Source of the DNA: CALDTK01 sp045110575
GTDB taxonomy: Bacteria; Bacteroidota; Bacteroidia; Chitinophagales; Saprospiraceae
Length of the DNA stretch: 64,000 bases
Reading direction: 5' to 3'
Assembly: GCA_045110575.1 (NCBI GenBank)
Contig: JBGCGF010000052.1
Location: forward strand, 62,001-126,000
This document shows, in pieces, positions 43,749 through 52,107 of the stretch; positions within the stretch are counted from its first letter, which is position 1; each line of letters opens with the position of its first letter. A model generated the notes under the pieces. That model did no database searches. It was not told the origin of the DNA and worked only from the letters and a program-made list of their open reading frames with translations. The translations under genes and the position numbers were made by a program.

Positions 43749-46643
43749 ATGAGCAATTCCCTGCAGAGTTTCGCACGACGTCATTTAGGACCAAATGCTG
43801 CTGAAACCGAGACGATTCTAGAGAAACTAGGAGTTTCTTCTATCGATCAACTCATCGATGAGACCGTTCCTGCGGGGATTCGAAGGAAGTCTGAAATCAA
43901 GGTTCCAACCGCGCTTACCGAGCAGGAGTACCTCGATCACCTCGCCAAAATTGCAGCGAAGAATCAGCCAGAGGTCAAGTCACTTATCGGTCTTGGTTAC
44001 TTCGGAACCATCACGCCGAGTGCTATAGCACGTAACGTGTTCCATAATCCAGGGTGGTACACTCAATACACACCGTATCAGGCGGAAATTGCACAGGGAA
44101 GATTAGAAGCCCTGCTCAACTTTCAGACGGTTATCTCTGACCTTACGGGTCTTCCGATCGCAAACGCAAGTTTGCTAGACGAAGGAACAGCGGCAGCAGA
44201 GGCGATGAGTATGTTTTATGCGCAGAAAAATAAGCGCGTAAAAAAAGGAGCACAGCCAGCAAACGTGTTCTTGGTCAGTGACCAAGTGCTTCCACAGACG
44301 ATCGCCGTTTTGGAAACCAGAGCGCTACCAATCGGTATTGAGCTTCGTGTCATTCCAGTAGGTAAATTCGCTTTTGATGCAACTGTATTTGGAATGCTCT
44401 TGCAGTATCCAGGAGCAGATGGCGAAGTAGTCGATCTATCGTCACTTGTTCAAGAAGCTAAGAAGTCTGAAGTCTTCACTTGTGTTGCAACAGACTTACT
44501 CGCACTGTGCATGCTCCAAGCTCCAGGTGATTGGGGTGTTGACTGTGCTGTCGGAAATTCTCAGCGATTTGGTGTTCCTCTTGGATACGGAGGCCCACAT
44601 GCTGCATTCTTTGCGACAACTCCTGACTTCCGTCGCCTGCTTCCAGGACGCATCATCGGTGTAAGTGAAGACTCTCAAGGCAATCCTGCGATGCGCATGG
44701 CGCTTCAAACGCGTGAGCAACACATCCGCCGCGAGAAAGCGACAAGTAATATCTGTACAGCACAAGCATTGCTTGCCATTATGGCCGGCATGTATGCAGT
44801 CTATCACGGTCCTAAAGGACTGAGAGACATCGCTGAGCGCGTTCATGCGCGTGCTACTGGTTTTGCGGAAACGCTCAATGGAATGGGCATCTCTTTGGAG
44901 AAGAGCGCATTCTTCGATACGCTTCGTATCCGAATGACCAATGACCAGCGCGTCAAGTTGCAAGGTGAGCTTAAAGGTAAAATCAACCTTTACTACGATT
45001 TACGTAGAGGGGATGATTTTGTACAAGTCAGCTTTGATGAGACCGTTACAGATGCAACCGTAGCTATTCTCACAGATGCGTTCGCGTCAGCTTTCGCCAA
45101 AACACCAAGCACTTCTGAGACAGATGCTAAGAGCAACCTTCCAGCTACTCTTGCTAGAGATGTCTCTTACCTCGCGCATCCTGTTTTCTCCGCACACCAA
45201 ACGGAGACAAAGCTGATGCGCTACATCAAGCGCTTAGAAAATAAAGACCTATCGTTAACGCACTCAATGATCGCATTGGGTTCATGTACGATGAAGCTCA
45301 ACGCAGCGACAGAGTTGATGCCTGTTTCTTGGCCTGCATTCGCTGATATCCACCCGTTCGCTCCTGTAGAGCAAGCAGCTGGTTACATGCAAATGTTTGA
45401 AGAGCTAGGAGCTTACTTGGCTGATATCTGTGGCTTTACAGCTACCTCTTTGCAGCCTAACAGTGGCGCACAAGGAGAGTATGCAGGTCTCACCGTTATT
45501 CGCGCATACCACTTGAGTCGAGGGGATGACAATCGTGATGTCGCCTTGATTCCTGAGTCTGCCCACGGAACCAATCCTGCCAGTGCCGTAATGGCCGGTA
45601 TGCGTGTGGTTGTTGTGAAAAGTGACGCTGCTGGTAACATCGATCTAGATGACCTTAAAGCGAAAGCAGAAAAGCACAGTGCGAACCTTTCAGCGCTAAT
45701 GGTTACTTACCCAAGTACCTACGGAGTGTTTGAGGCTGACATCGTAGAAATTTGCGAAGTCGTGCACAATCATGGAGGCATGGTCTACATGGACGGTGCA
45801 AACATGAACGCTCAGGTGGGACTTACAAGTCCTGGGATCTGTGGTGCTGATGTCTGTCACCTAAACCTTCACAAGACGTTTGCTATCCCTCACGGTGGTG
45901 GAGGTCCTGGAATGGGCCCAATCTGCGTCAACGATAAGTTGGCTCCGTTCCTTCCAAGTCACCCGTTGGTGCCTACAGGAGGCGAGCAGGGGACTTCTCC
46001 TGTCTCTGCTGCACCGTTCGGTTCGTCGAGTATCCTACTCATTAGCTATGCATACATCTGCATGCTAGGGCCAAAGGGTTTGACAGACGCTAGCCGTTAT
46101 GCAATCTTGAATGCTAACTATATCGCTAAGCGATTGGAAGGGCATTACGATATTCTCTTCCAAGGAGAAAAAGGCTGGTCTGCGCACGAGCTTATTCTCG
46201 ACCTACGACCATTCAAGAGCGTAGCAAGTGCAGAGGATGTAGCCAAGCGACTTATCGACTATAGCTTCCACGCACCAACATTGAGTTGGCCAGTTGCTGG
46301 AACGATGATGGTTGAGCCGACAGAAAGTGAAAGCCTCGACGAACTAGATCGCTTTTGTGATGCTATGATTAGCATCCGTGAAGAGATGGATGAAGTTGCT
46401 CGCGGAGAAGCTGATGCAAGCAATAATGTATTGCAGAATGCTCCTCACACTCTGACTGTTGTAACCAACGACACTTGGGAATACCCGTACACACGTGCTA
46501 AAGCCGCTTTTGCACTGCCTTACTTACGAGAAAGTCGCAAGTTTTGGCCAAGTGTTGCTCGCGTCAACCAAGCGCTAGGAGATCGTAACCTCGTTTGCAC
46601 TTGCCCTGATGTGAGTTCTTATGCCGAAGAGGAGATGGAGTAG
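43749..46643 (+). CDS. gcvP: Glycine dehydrogenase (decarboxylating), P-protein
   Basis: The ATG at 43749 gives 964 residues starting MSNSLQSFARRHLGPNAAE, as expected for P-protein; the frame extends upstream to a GTG at 43698. It is the fused single-chain form. It has FIGLGYFGT-like LIGLGYFGT, YQAEIAQGRLEALLNFQT, and the PLP lysine in HLNLHKTFAIPHGGGGPG. It decarboxylates glycine in the glycine cleavage system. The other gcv genes are not adjacent. One exact copy of the 16-bp repeat (45088-45103) lies in the less conserved middle linker. Confidence 0.97.
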   Translation: MSNSLQSFARRHLGPNAAETETILEKLGVSSIDQLIDETVPAGIRRKSEIKVPTALTEQEYLDHLAKIAAKNQPEVKSLIGLGYFGTITPSAIARNVFHNPGWYTQYTPYQAEIAQGRLEALLNFQTVISDLTGLPIANASLLDEGTAAAEAMSMFYAQKNKRVKKGAQPANVFLVSDQVLPQTIAVLETRALPIGIELRVIPVGKFAFDATVFGMLLQYPGADGEVVDLSSLVQEAKKSEVFTCVATDLLALCMLQAPGDWGVDCAVGNSQRFGVPLGYGGPHAAFFATTPDFRRLLPGRIIGVSEDSQGNPAMRMALQTREQHIRREKATSNICTAQALLAIMAGMYAVYHGPKGLRDIAERVHARATGFAETLNGMGISLEKSAFFDTLRIRMTNDQRVKLQGELKGKINLYYDLRRGDDFVQVSFDETVTDATVAILTDAFASAFAKTPSTSETDAKSNLPATLARDVSYLAHPVFSAHQTETKLMRYIKRLENKDLSLTHSMIALGSCTMKLNAATELMPVSWPAFADIHPFAPVEQAAGYMQMFEELGAYLADICGFTATSLQPNSGAQGEYAGLTVIRAYHLSRGDDNRDVALIPESAHGTNPASAVMAGMRVVVVKSDAAGNIDLDDLKAKAEKHSANLSALMVTYPSTYGVFEADIVEICEVVHNHGGMVYMDGANMNAQVGLTSPGICGADVCHLNLHKTFAIPHGGGGPGMGPICVNDKLAPFLPSHPLVPTGGEQGTSPVSAAPFGSSSILLISYAYICMLGPKGLTDASRYAILNANYIAKRLEGHYDILFQGEKGWSAHELILDLRPFKSVASAEDVAKRLIDYSFHAPTLSWPVAGTMMVEPTESESLDELDRFCDAMISIREEMDEVARGEADASNNVLQNAPHTLTVVTNDTWEYPYTRAKAAFALPYLRESRKFWPSVARVNQALGDRNLVCTCPDVSSYAEEEME
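45088..45103 (-). repeat. 16-bp repeat word, exact copy
   Basis: Exact copy opposite to gcvP, read as SAFAKT by the gene, in a variable linker region. Confidence 0.9.
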
Positions 46644-46664
46644 GGTAGCAACCCTTTAGAATTG

Positions 46665-46705
46665 AAAAGAGCGTGTCTAGGGAAATCCCTTGGACACGCT
46701 CTTTT
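46665..46705. terminator. Bidirectional terminator between gcvP and cysteine synthase gene
   Basis: AAAAGAGCGTGTC and GACACGCTCTTTT form a perfect 13-bp stem, with AGGG/CCCT able to pair inside. A and T runs flank both sides. It lies between convergent genes. Confidence 0.9.
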
Positions 46706-46734
46706 ACGTTAACGGTAGAAATTTAGAGCTTACC

Positions 46735-47736
46735 CTAAAGCAAGCCTTTTTCTTCCATCCATTCGTCGTTGAATATCTTTTCAAAGTACTTACAACCGTG
46801 GTCGCTCATGATCGCCACAACCACAGCTTCTTTAGGAAGCTCCTGCGCCATGAGACGTATTCCAGCGAGTACAGCACCACTAGAGAACCCAACGAGGATT
46901 CCCTCAGTCTTTGCCAGCTCACGTGCTTCTAATGCAGATTCACGATCACCTACTTTGGTCATCTGGTCGATGAGGTCAAAGTGGACGTTACTTGGGATGA
47001 TGTTCTTGCCAACGCCTTCAAGTAGGTAAGGGTAAATTTCGTTCTTGTCGAACTCTCCAGTCTCGTGATACTTCGTTAGTACAGAACCATAGGCATCAAT
47101 ACCTAGGGTTTGGATGAGCGGGTTTTGCTCCTTTAGGTATCGAGAGGTTCCACTGATGGTTCCTCCAGTGCCTACGGGGGCGACGTAGTGTGTCACTTGC
47201 CCGTTGGTTTGATCCCAAATTTCCGGTCCAGTAGTCTTATAGTGGGCCTCAGGGTTACCCGTATGGAAATACTGGTTGATGTAAACCGAGTTAGGTGTCT
47301 TCACGTGAATGCTCTTTGCTACTTCGTAGTAAGAGCGTGGATCCTCGGCTGGAACTTTACTAGGGCAGATCTCAACTGCAGCTCCTAGCGCCTTGAGTGC
47401 GTCAAGCTTAGCCTTTGATATTTTGTCGTTGGTGACAAGTATGCATCGATATCCGCGAACAGCGCAGATCATCGCCAGCGCAAAGCCAGTGTTGCCACTT
47501 GTGGTTTCAATCACGGTGCCTCCAGGAAGTAAATTTCCGGAAGCTTCCATGTCATTAACCATGCTCAGGGCAATACGATCCTTGGCGCTCTGACCAGGAT
47601 TTGCTCCCTCCAGTTTCGCGAAGACCTTAAAGCCGACGCTTTCGCTAAACCGTTCTAGGTATACCAATGGGGTATTACCTATACAGTCTAGGATACTGGC
47701 CTTTACCTTTGGGTGTGTCAGTAGTGTAGTCTTCAT
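46735..47736 (-). CDS. cysK: PLP-dependent cysteine synthase family protein
   Basis: The ATG at 47736 gives 333 residues. The PLP lysine lies in NPGQSAKDRIALSM (usually NPGGSVKDR), the phosphate loop precursor is TTSGNTGFALA, and the glycine loop is GTGGTISG. The C-terminus (VVVAIMSDHGCKYFEKIFND) is closer to CysM and CBS-type members than to classical CysK, so O-phosphoserine or homoserine-derived substrates cannot be excluded. It is divergent from the Nudix gene and has a -7-like box 8 bp before its start. Confidence 0.88.
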   Translation of the reverse strand: MKTTLLTHPKVKASILDCIGNTPLVYLERFSESVGFKVFAKLEGANPGQSAKDRIALSMVNDMEASGNLLPGGTVIETTSGNTGFALAMICAVRGYRCILVTNDKISKAKLDALKALGAAVEICPSKVPAEDPRSYYEVAKSIHVKTPNSVYINQYFHTGNPEAHYKTTGPEIWDQTNGQVTHYVAPVGTGGTISGTSRYLKEQNPLIQTLGIDAYGSVLTKYHETGEFDKNEIYPYLLEGVGKNIIPSNVHFDLIDQMTKVGDRESALEARELAKTEGILVGFSSGAVLAGIRLMAQELPKEAVVVAIMSDHGCKYFEKIFNDEWMEEKGLL

Positions 47737-47743
47737 TCGAGCG

Positions 47744-47751
47744 CGAATGTA
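47744..47751 (-). promoter_or_regulatory. -7-like box (TACATTCG) at cysteine synthase start
   Basis: On the minus strand TACATTCG differs from TAnnTTTG by one base and ends 7 nt before the ATG. The transcript would have only a few leader bases. Confidence 0.35.
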
Positions 47752-47870
47752 CAATTTCAGATCAAGCTGTTAGACAATTGAAGATCAATCTACCCAATGA
47801 CTTCCATGACAGCCTCCTAGAGCGTATCCTTGTAGGCATAATTCAACCTTAAGACTAGCGTCCTCCACAC

Positions 47871-48305
47871 ATGGCATCGAAGAAGAATCCAGATATTAAG
47901 TACAAGGTCCGCCTTATTTTGTACGATCGCGGTAACATCCTACTTCTCAAACAGCGAAGAGGGAACGGAGGTAACTACACCTTGGTTGGTGGAACGGTCG
48001 AGTTCCATGAATTTGCTCGTGAATCCTTGATTCGTGAGACGATTGAAGAGGCAAATATCAAAATTGAGCCGAAAGATCTAACACTCGTGCATGTGCTGCA
48101 CAAGCGCACAAAGACAGGGCAAAGGATCAATATGTACTTCAAGGCATCAAAGTACAAGGGGAGCATCAAGAACGTCGAGGATCACAAATTCAAGGCCGTT
48201 CAGTGGCATCCGATCAACAAACTCCCTGAGAACGTAACGGGTACTGTTCGTCAAGCACTGGAGTCCTACCGCGCAGGAATCTTCTACAGTGAAGAAACGA
48301 AGTAG
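47871..48305 (+). CDS. Nudix hydrolase
   Basis: The 144-residue protein has a Nudix box from the GG of VGGTVEFHEFARESLIRETI into EEANI (pattern G-x5-E-x7-RE-x2-EE). The N-terminus (KYKVRLILYDRGNILLLKQR) fits the fold. Nudix enzymes cleave nucleoside diphosphate derivatives, and the substrate here is unknown. It is convergent with the DUF2279 gene, with only 16 bp between. Confidence 0.93.
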   Translation: MASKKNPDIKYKVRLILYDRGNILLLKQRRGNGGNYTLVGGTVEFHEFARESLIRETIEEANIKIEPKDLTLVHVLHKRTKTGQRINMYFKASKYKGSIKNVEDHKFKAVQWHPINKLPENVTGTVRQALESYRAGIFYSEETK

Positions 48306-48321
48306 CTAAGCTATTGCTGAT

Positions 48322-49455
48322 CTAGTAGTAAAGCCAATGCCAGACGGCTCCTGATTCGCTACCATAGCTAATTGCTGGTGCAGGAATCTTGAAGTGATTG
48401 ATCAAGTGCAGAAAGGTCTTTACGATTGGGTTTTTACACGGGACACGGTCAAAGTCTATATCGAACGACAGAATGTATTGTCGGTACCGAGGAGCGATGG
48501 TGCTGGCATTGTAGGAAAATCCATCTTCGGACCAAGTATTGCCAAAGCCACCATAGATATTTTCAGGGCTGTATCCGAAGGATAAATTTATCCAAGGGTG
48601 TTTGGTTTCTTTTCCAATTAAAACAGCAGGATTAGCAGACACCCAAAGCGTCTGGCCATTGTAATCCTTTATGAACCTCTGCCACGGGGTTCCTCCGTAA
48701 AGGTCCTCCGCGCGACGTGCAAGGCTACTCGTTGGTCCGCCGGGTTGAATAGACGCAATCGGTTCTGTGCTATGCGGTCTGCGATAAGAGGAGACCTTAA
48801 AATTAATTCGTTGCTCTTCCCAAAGAAGCTCTTGGCCAACGAAAACACCAGCTCCAAGGCTGTTCATCGCCATGTCGCTCCAAGAGAAGCCCCACTTGGC
48901 GCTAAAGCCGTCCATTACCTCTACAGTGGACTGAAGCAGAAGGCTCGTCCCAGCAGCCATCACAATGGCACGTTTGCGGGGTGTTCCTGACCAATTTAGT
49001 CCTTGAAATGCCCAGCGTGAATAATGGTATGCGGTATATCCGTGTCCGAATTTATCCATGTTGAGCCATTCGCCTTGATCGTTGAAGGTTTGGAATGGAC
49101 CCAGTTCATAATTTTTGTACCACGCTTCCCAGAGGCCAATTGCAAATCCAGTATAAATCGTAGTCGCGGTTCCCACGCTAACCCAAAATCTTTTGGGGTT
49201 GTAGGTTTCAGCAGGAGTTAGAAAGGTTCCGAGTTTACTTGGCTCTTTAGTGAGGTAAGATTTGTGCTGATCGAGAAAGACGGGAGCTTTCCAGTCTTTT
49301 GATGCCTCAACATTTGCTGTATAGCGGTAGCTATTTGCAATACTAAACTGTGCAAATAGTGAGCTTTCGCCAAAACCAGCCAAGCCAGTGCAAAGCCACA
49401 GAAATAAGGCGACTTTGATAAGTGTGAGATAGGTAGAAGATGAAGAATACTTCAT
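48322..49455 (-). CDS. DUF2279-family membrane-associated protein
   Basis: The ATG at 49455 gives 377 residues with a signal peptide (cut after SLFAQ); a longer frame reaches 49587 but runs through a terminator. The protein contains FWVSVGTATTIYTGFAIGLW, NMDKFGHGYTAYHYSRWAFQ and GFSWSDMAMNSLGAGVFVGQ. These are the conserved parts of DUF2279, a Bacteroidota family with several membrane-embedded segments. The function is unknown. The signal-peptide region carries a copy of the 16-bp repeat word that encodes GFGESS. Confidence 0.8.
   Translation of the reverse strand: MKYSSSSTYLTLIKVALFLWLCTGLAGFGESSLFAQFSIANSYRYTANVEASKDWKAPVFLDQHKSYLTKEPSKLGTFLTPAETYNPKRFWVSVGTATTIYTGFAIGLWEAWYKNYELGPFQTFNDQGEWLNMDKFGHGYTAYHYSRWAFQGLNWSGTPRKRAIVMAAGTSLLLQSTVEVMDGFSAKWGFSWSDMAMNSLGAGVFVGQELLWEEQRINFKVSSYRRPHSTEPIASIQPGGPTSSLARRAEDLYGGTPWQRFIKDYNGQTLWVSANPAVLIGKETKHPWINLSFGYSPENIYGGFGNTWSEDGFSYNASTIAPRYRQYILSFDIDFDRVPCKNPIVKTFLHLINHFKIPAPAISYGSESGAVWHWLYY
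49371..49386 (-). repeat. 16-bp repeat word, 15 of 16 exact
   Basis: GTTTTGGCGAAAGCTC in the signal-peptide region of the DUF2279 gene, read as GFGESS (frame shifted relative to VLAKA). Confidence 0.9.
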
Positions 49456-49478
49456 GCGCGTGGGGGGCTCAACAAAGA

Positions 49479-49512
49479 AAAAGGCTACGCTGCAGTTGCA
49501 GCGTAGCCTTTT
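49479..49512 (-). terminator. Terminator of the rplU-rpmA operon
   Basis: AAAAGGCTACGCTGCA and TGCAGCGTAGCCTTTT form a perfect 16-bp stem with a 2-nt spacer (smaller loop after fraying). On the minus strand the stem is followed by TTTTTCTTTG. It lies just after the L27 gene stop. Confidence 0.92.
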
Positions 49513-49538
49513 AACGTCGTAGTGATCTGTGAAGTTTA

Positions 49539-50237
49539 CTACTTGCCGCCGTCGAGGCGATCTTGGAGAACTTGTAGTTCGTCCCACTTGCCGTCACGTG
49601 CTAGAGCTGCTTGCTCTGGCCATGATGCTGGCTTGTGAATGCGGTAGCGTGGACCAGCAGCGTCAAGGATCGCTTGGATCTTTTCAACTGGGCCAGCAGC
49701 GAGGTCTGCAAAAGTCATGAATCCACCTTCGTTAAGTAGACTTGCGATTTTTGGACCAACACCCTCAATCTTCTTGAGGTCGTCTTTGCCGCCTTTGTCA
49801 GCTGGAGCAGCTTTCACTGCAGCAGGTGCCGGAGCAGTCTTTGCAGCTTTAGGAGCAGAAGCTTTCTTAGGAGCCGCTTTTTTCGCAGGAGCAGCCTTCT
49901 TAGCAGTAGGAGCTCCTACTGCGAAAAGAATGCTTGCTTCTTTTGTACCAACTACTGGACGCATTGTAGCAGCTAGTGCTTCGTCGTTTGGCTTGATGCT
50001 TACGTAAGTGCGATCGTCGCGACGGTTACGGAAAACAACTCTACCGTCAACACTTGCATGGAGCGTGTGGTCGCGTCCCATGTATACGTTGTCTCCAGCG
50101 TGGAATTTTGTACCGCGTTGGCGAACGAGGATGTTGCCTGCAGTTGCGGTCTGACCTCCGAAGAGTTTCACACCGAGGTATTTCGGATTACTATCGCGTC
50201 CGTTATCTGTGGAACCTACACCTTTCTTGTGAGCCAT
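49539..50237 (-). CDS. rpmA: Large ribosomal subunit protein L27 fused to a C-terminal helix-hairpin-helix domain
   Basis: Residues 1 to about 85 are a normal L27 (MAHKKGVGSTDNGRDSNPKY, then FHAGDNVYMGRDHTLHA). After about residue 105 comes a Lys/Ala/Pro-rich linker of about 45 residues. A domain of about 80 residues follows that starts DDLKKIEGVGPKIASLLNEG (a helix-hairpin-helix motif) and ends WDELQVLQDRLDGGK. As I recall, many Bacteroidota carry this same tail on L21 instead. Total length is 232 residues, compared with about 85 for ordinary L27. It lies 32 bp after rplU, in the usual order. Confidence 0.95.
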   Translation of the reverse strand: MAHKKGVGSTDNGRDSNPKYLGVKLFGGQTATAGNILVRQRGTKFHAGDNVYMGRDHTLHASVDGRVVFRNRRDDRTYVSIKPNDEALAATMRPVVGTKEASILFAVGAPTAKKAAPAKKAAPKKASAPKAAKTAPAPAAVKAAPADKGGKDDLKKIEGVGPKIASLLNEGGFMTFADLAAGPVEKIQAILDAAGPRYRIHKPASWPEQAALARDGKWDELQVLQDRLDGGK

Positions 50238-50269
50238 GATTCAGAAAATTATGAAGTGAGAAATGGGGT

Positions 50270-50584
50270 TTAGCTCGCGATCGAATTGATCGTGATACGG
50301 GAAAACGATTGACGGTGACCGTTCTTACGACGGTAGCCCTTACGGCGCTTCTTCTTAAAGATGATGACCTTGTCACCGCGAACGTGGTCTTCGACCGTCG
50401 CGCTGATAGATGCACCTTTAACTGTAGGAGCTCCGATGGTAGGCTCGCCGCTTTCCGGGGCGATGAGGTGGACCTGATCAAAAGTGATCTTAGATCCTGC
50501 TTCGGCATCGAGCTGGTGTACGAAAAGGCGTTGGCCTTCCGTCACTTTAAATTGCTGACCAGCGATGGTAACGATTGCAAACAT
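50270..50584 (-). CDS. rplU: Large ribosomal subunit protein L21
   Basis: The 104-residue protein begins MFAIVTIAGQQFKVTEGQRL and contains KVIIFKKKRRKGYRRKNGHRQ, the L21 signature. It is of plain length, without the C-terminal extension often found on L21 in Bacteroidota; that tail is on L27 here. It is the first gene of the rplU-rpmA operon, with a -7 box 26 bp upstream. Confidence 0.96.
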   Translation of the reverse strand: MFAIVTIAGQQFKVTEGQRLFVHQLDAEAGSKITFDQVHLIAPESGEPTIGAPTVKGASISATVEDHVRGDKVIIFKKKRRKGYRRKNGHRQSFSRITINSIAS

Positions 50585-50609
50585 GTGAATAGTTGTTTTT
50601 TAACGGCCG

Positions 50610-50617
50610 CAAAGATA
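50610..50617 (-). promoter_or_regulatory. Bacteroidota -7 box (TATCTTTG) of rplU-rpmA
   Basis: On the minus strand TATCTTTG fits TAnnTTTG and lies 25 bp before the rplU ATG. A copy of the 16-bp repeat (50643-50658) lies just upstream, about where a -33 region would be expected. No clear TTG at standard spacing is seen. Confidence 0.5.
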
Positions 50618-50642
50618 GGATTTTTCGACAAACGTGCAGCAC

Positions 50643-50658
50643 GTTTTGGCGAAAGCTG
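50643..50658 (+). repeat. 16-bp repeat word, exact copy
   Basis: Exact copy in the gap upstream of the rplU-rpmA operon. A weak variant (GTTTTAGCGTAAGCAG) follows at 50691-50706. Confidence 0.9.
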
Positions 50659-50748
50659 ATCGACCTTTACTTGGATCATTCAAGAAAGGCGTTTTAGCGT
50701 AAGCAGAAAATTTGGGAATGGGCGTCTATCCTTCTGATAGAGAGCTAT

Positions 50749-52107
50749 TTAGATTAGCTCTTTTAGTGTTATTATCTTTTGTGTTTCGACTGCATCCGAG
50801 CGCATCAACAACCGTACGGACCTACCAACTTTGCCGCGAAGCATGCTTTCAATACCGCTCAGACTCTTCATTTTGATTGGATAAATACCGACCTTAAGTA
50901 ACTCGTCGCCAACAGAGATTCCTGCCAGATCTGCTGGAGAACCTTTAACAATGTGTTGTACGCGGAGTTCGTCGAGCTTGGCTCCATCGCGAACAAGTCG
51001 AAGTCCGGAGCGATCATATTTTGCTCGTCGCTGCCGGTGTCTGATAGGAACAAGATGCAGTTCTTTGCTTGGAAAGTCAATTATTACCGTGAAGCGATCA
51101 AGAATCCCATTCCCAATGATTCCTTCTCTTGTAGGAATATCTGCGAGCGTATTGACGTCCGAGAGAACTTGAAAATGAGTGATGATTCCAGGCAAATCGA
51201 TAGGTCCGACATGAACGAAATCACTTCTTCCGACATATCCTTCTAGGTATCCTCCTAACCCATAGCCAAACGTTCCCGTGACAAGTCTTGGGGGGAATAA
51301 TGTCGAATCAGCTTGTGCAACATGTATAAGCATTGAAAGAGAGGCACCGCTATCTAATAGAAGAGAAAGCTGTTGCGTTTTTCCTGGATGGATTTCAGCC
51401 TCTATGTCCACGTATGCCTTGGATTTTTCCACTCTAATGGGGACGGTTATTGCTTTTTTGCTGGGTCTGAAGGATTCAGCTTCGAAAAGCTCAATAGTAC
51501 CCGTCTGGTAGTTGATTTTTACCGCATAAGCGCCAAAGGCTCCTATGCCCAAAATTCCATGAATGTCTTCACCTGTCAAGACGTTTAAGTCTAGGATTCC
51601 TCCGTCCAGCAAAATGAGGCTTTGATTTTCAAGGTCTACTTCACCAACACTTAGGGAGGTTCTTCTCATTATGTGGCCTGTAATTGGAATGCTCAGGTCG
51701 GATCCAACGATTTGGATTTCCTCTTCGGGGAGTTGTCCGAGGAAAGGGATGAAATTCTCGTCGGTGAGAATCGTGTGTTTTGAGCCAGTGTCAAAAATGA
51801 AGCTCAAGGGAAGCCGTTCATTGACTAAGACGTCAACGATTAGGAATCCGTTGATGTAACGAAATGGAATTTTAAGGGTCGAAGAAGGTTTGAGACTAGT
51901 ACACAGGTTTTTTTCGACTGAAAAAGCCTCGCTGTTTGTTGTAGAAGAAAGGCAACTGAGTTCAGTAGCAATTGAGCGCGAACCTGAAGCTACCGTCTGA
52001 GAAATGCTGCTTGTGTTCAAGTTTAGGTTGGCGAGCGCTTCTCCTTTGCAGGTGAAGAATATCACGCAAAGAATCAAACTATAGAAGGAAAAGCTGTTTG
52101 ATGTCAT
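50749..52107 (-). CDS. Secreted or periplasmic double retropepsin-like aspartyl protease with PDZ domain
   Basis: The ATG at 52107 gives 452 residues with a signal peptide (SFYSLILCVIFFTCKGEALA); a longer frame reaches 52224. Two retropepsin-type repeats follow, each with its own aspartate motif: FIFDTGSKHTIL near residue 100 and LLLDSGASLSML near residue 230. Flap-like and second-half segments such as GILGIGAFGAYAVKINY and GIIGNGILDRFTVIIDF accompany them. The C-terminus is a PDZ domain (VQHIVKGSPADLAGISVGDE). The substrate is unknown. It is divergent from the susC gene. Confidence 0.88.
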   Translation of the reverse strand: MTSNSFSFYSLILCVIFFTCKGEALANLNLNTSSISQTVASGSRSIATELSCLSSTTNSEAFSVEKNLCTSLKPSSTLKIPFRYINGFLIVDVLVNERLPLSFIFDTGSKHTILTDENFIPFLGQLPEEEIQIVGSDLSIPITGHIMRRTSLSVGEVDLENQSLILLDGGILDLNVLTGEDIHGILGIGAFGAYAVKINYQTGTIELFEAESFRPSKKAITVPIRVEKSKAYVDIEAEIHPGKTQQLSLLLDSGASLSMLIHVAQADSTLFPPRLVTGTFGYGLGGYLEGYVGRSDFVHVGPIDLPGIITHFQVLSDVNTLADIPTREGIIGNGILDRFTVIIDFPSKELHLVPIRHRQRRAKYDRSGLRLVRDGAKLDELRVQHIVKGSPADLAGISVGDELLKVGIYPIKMKSLSGIESMLRGKVGRSVRLLMRSDAVETQKIITLKELI

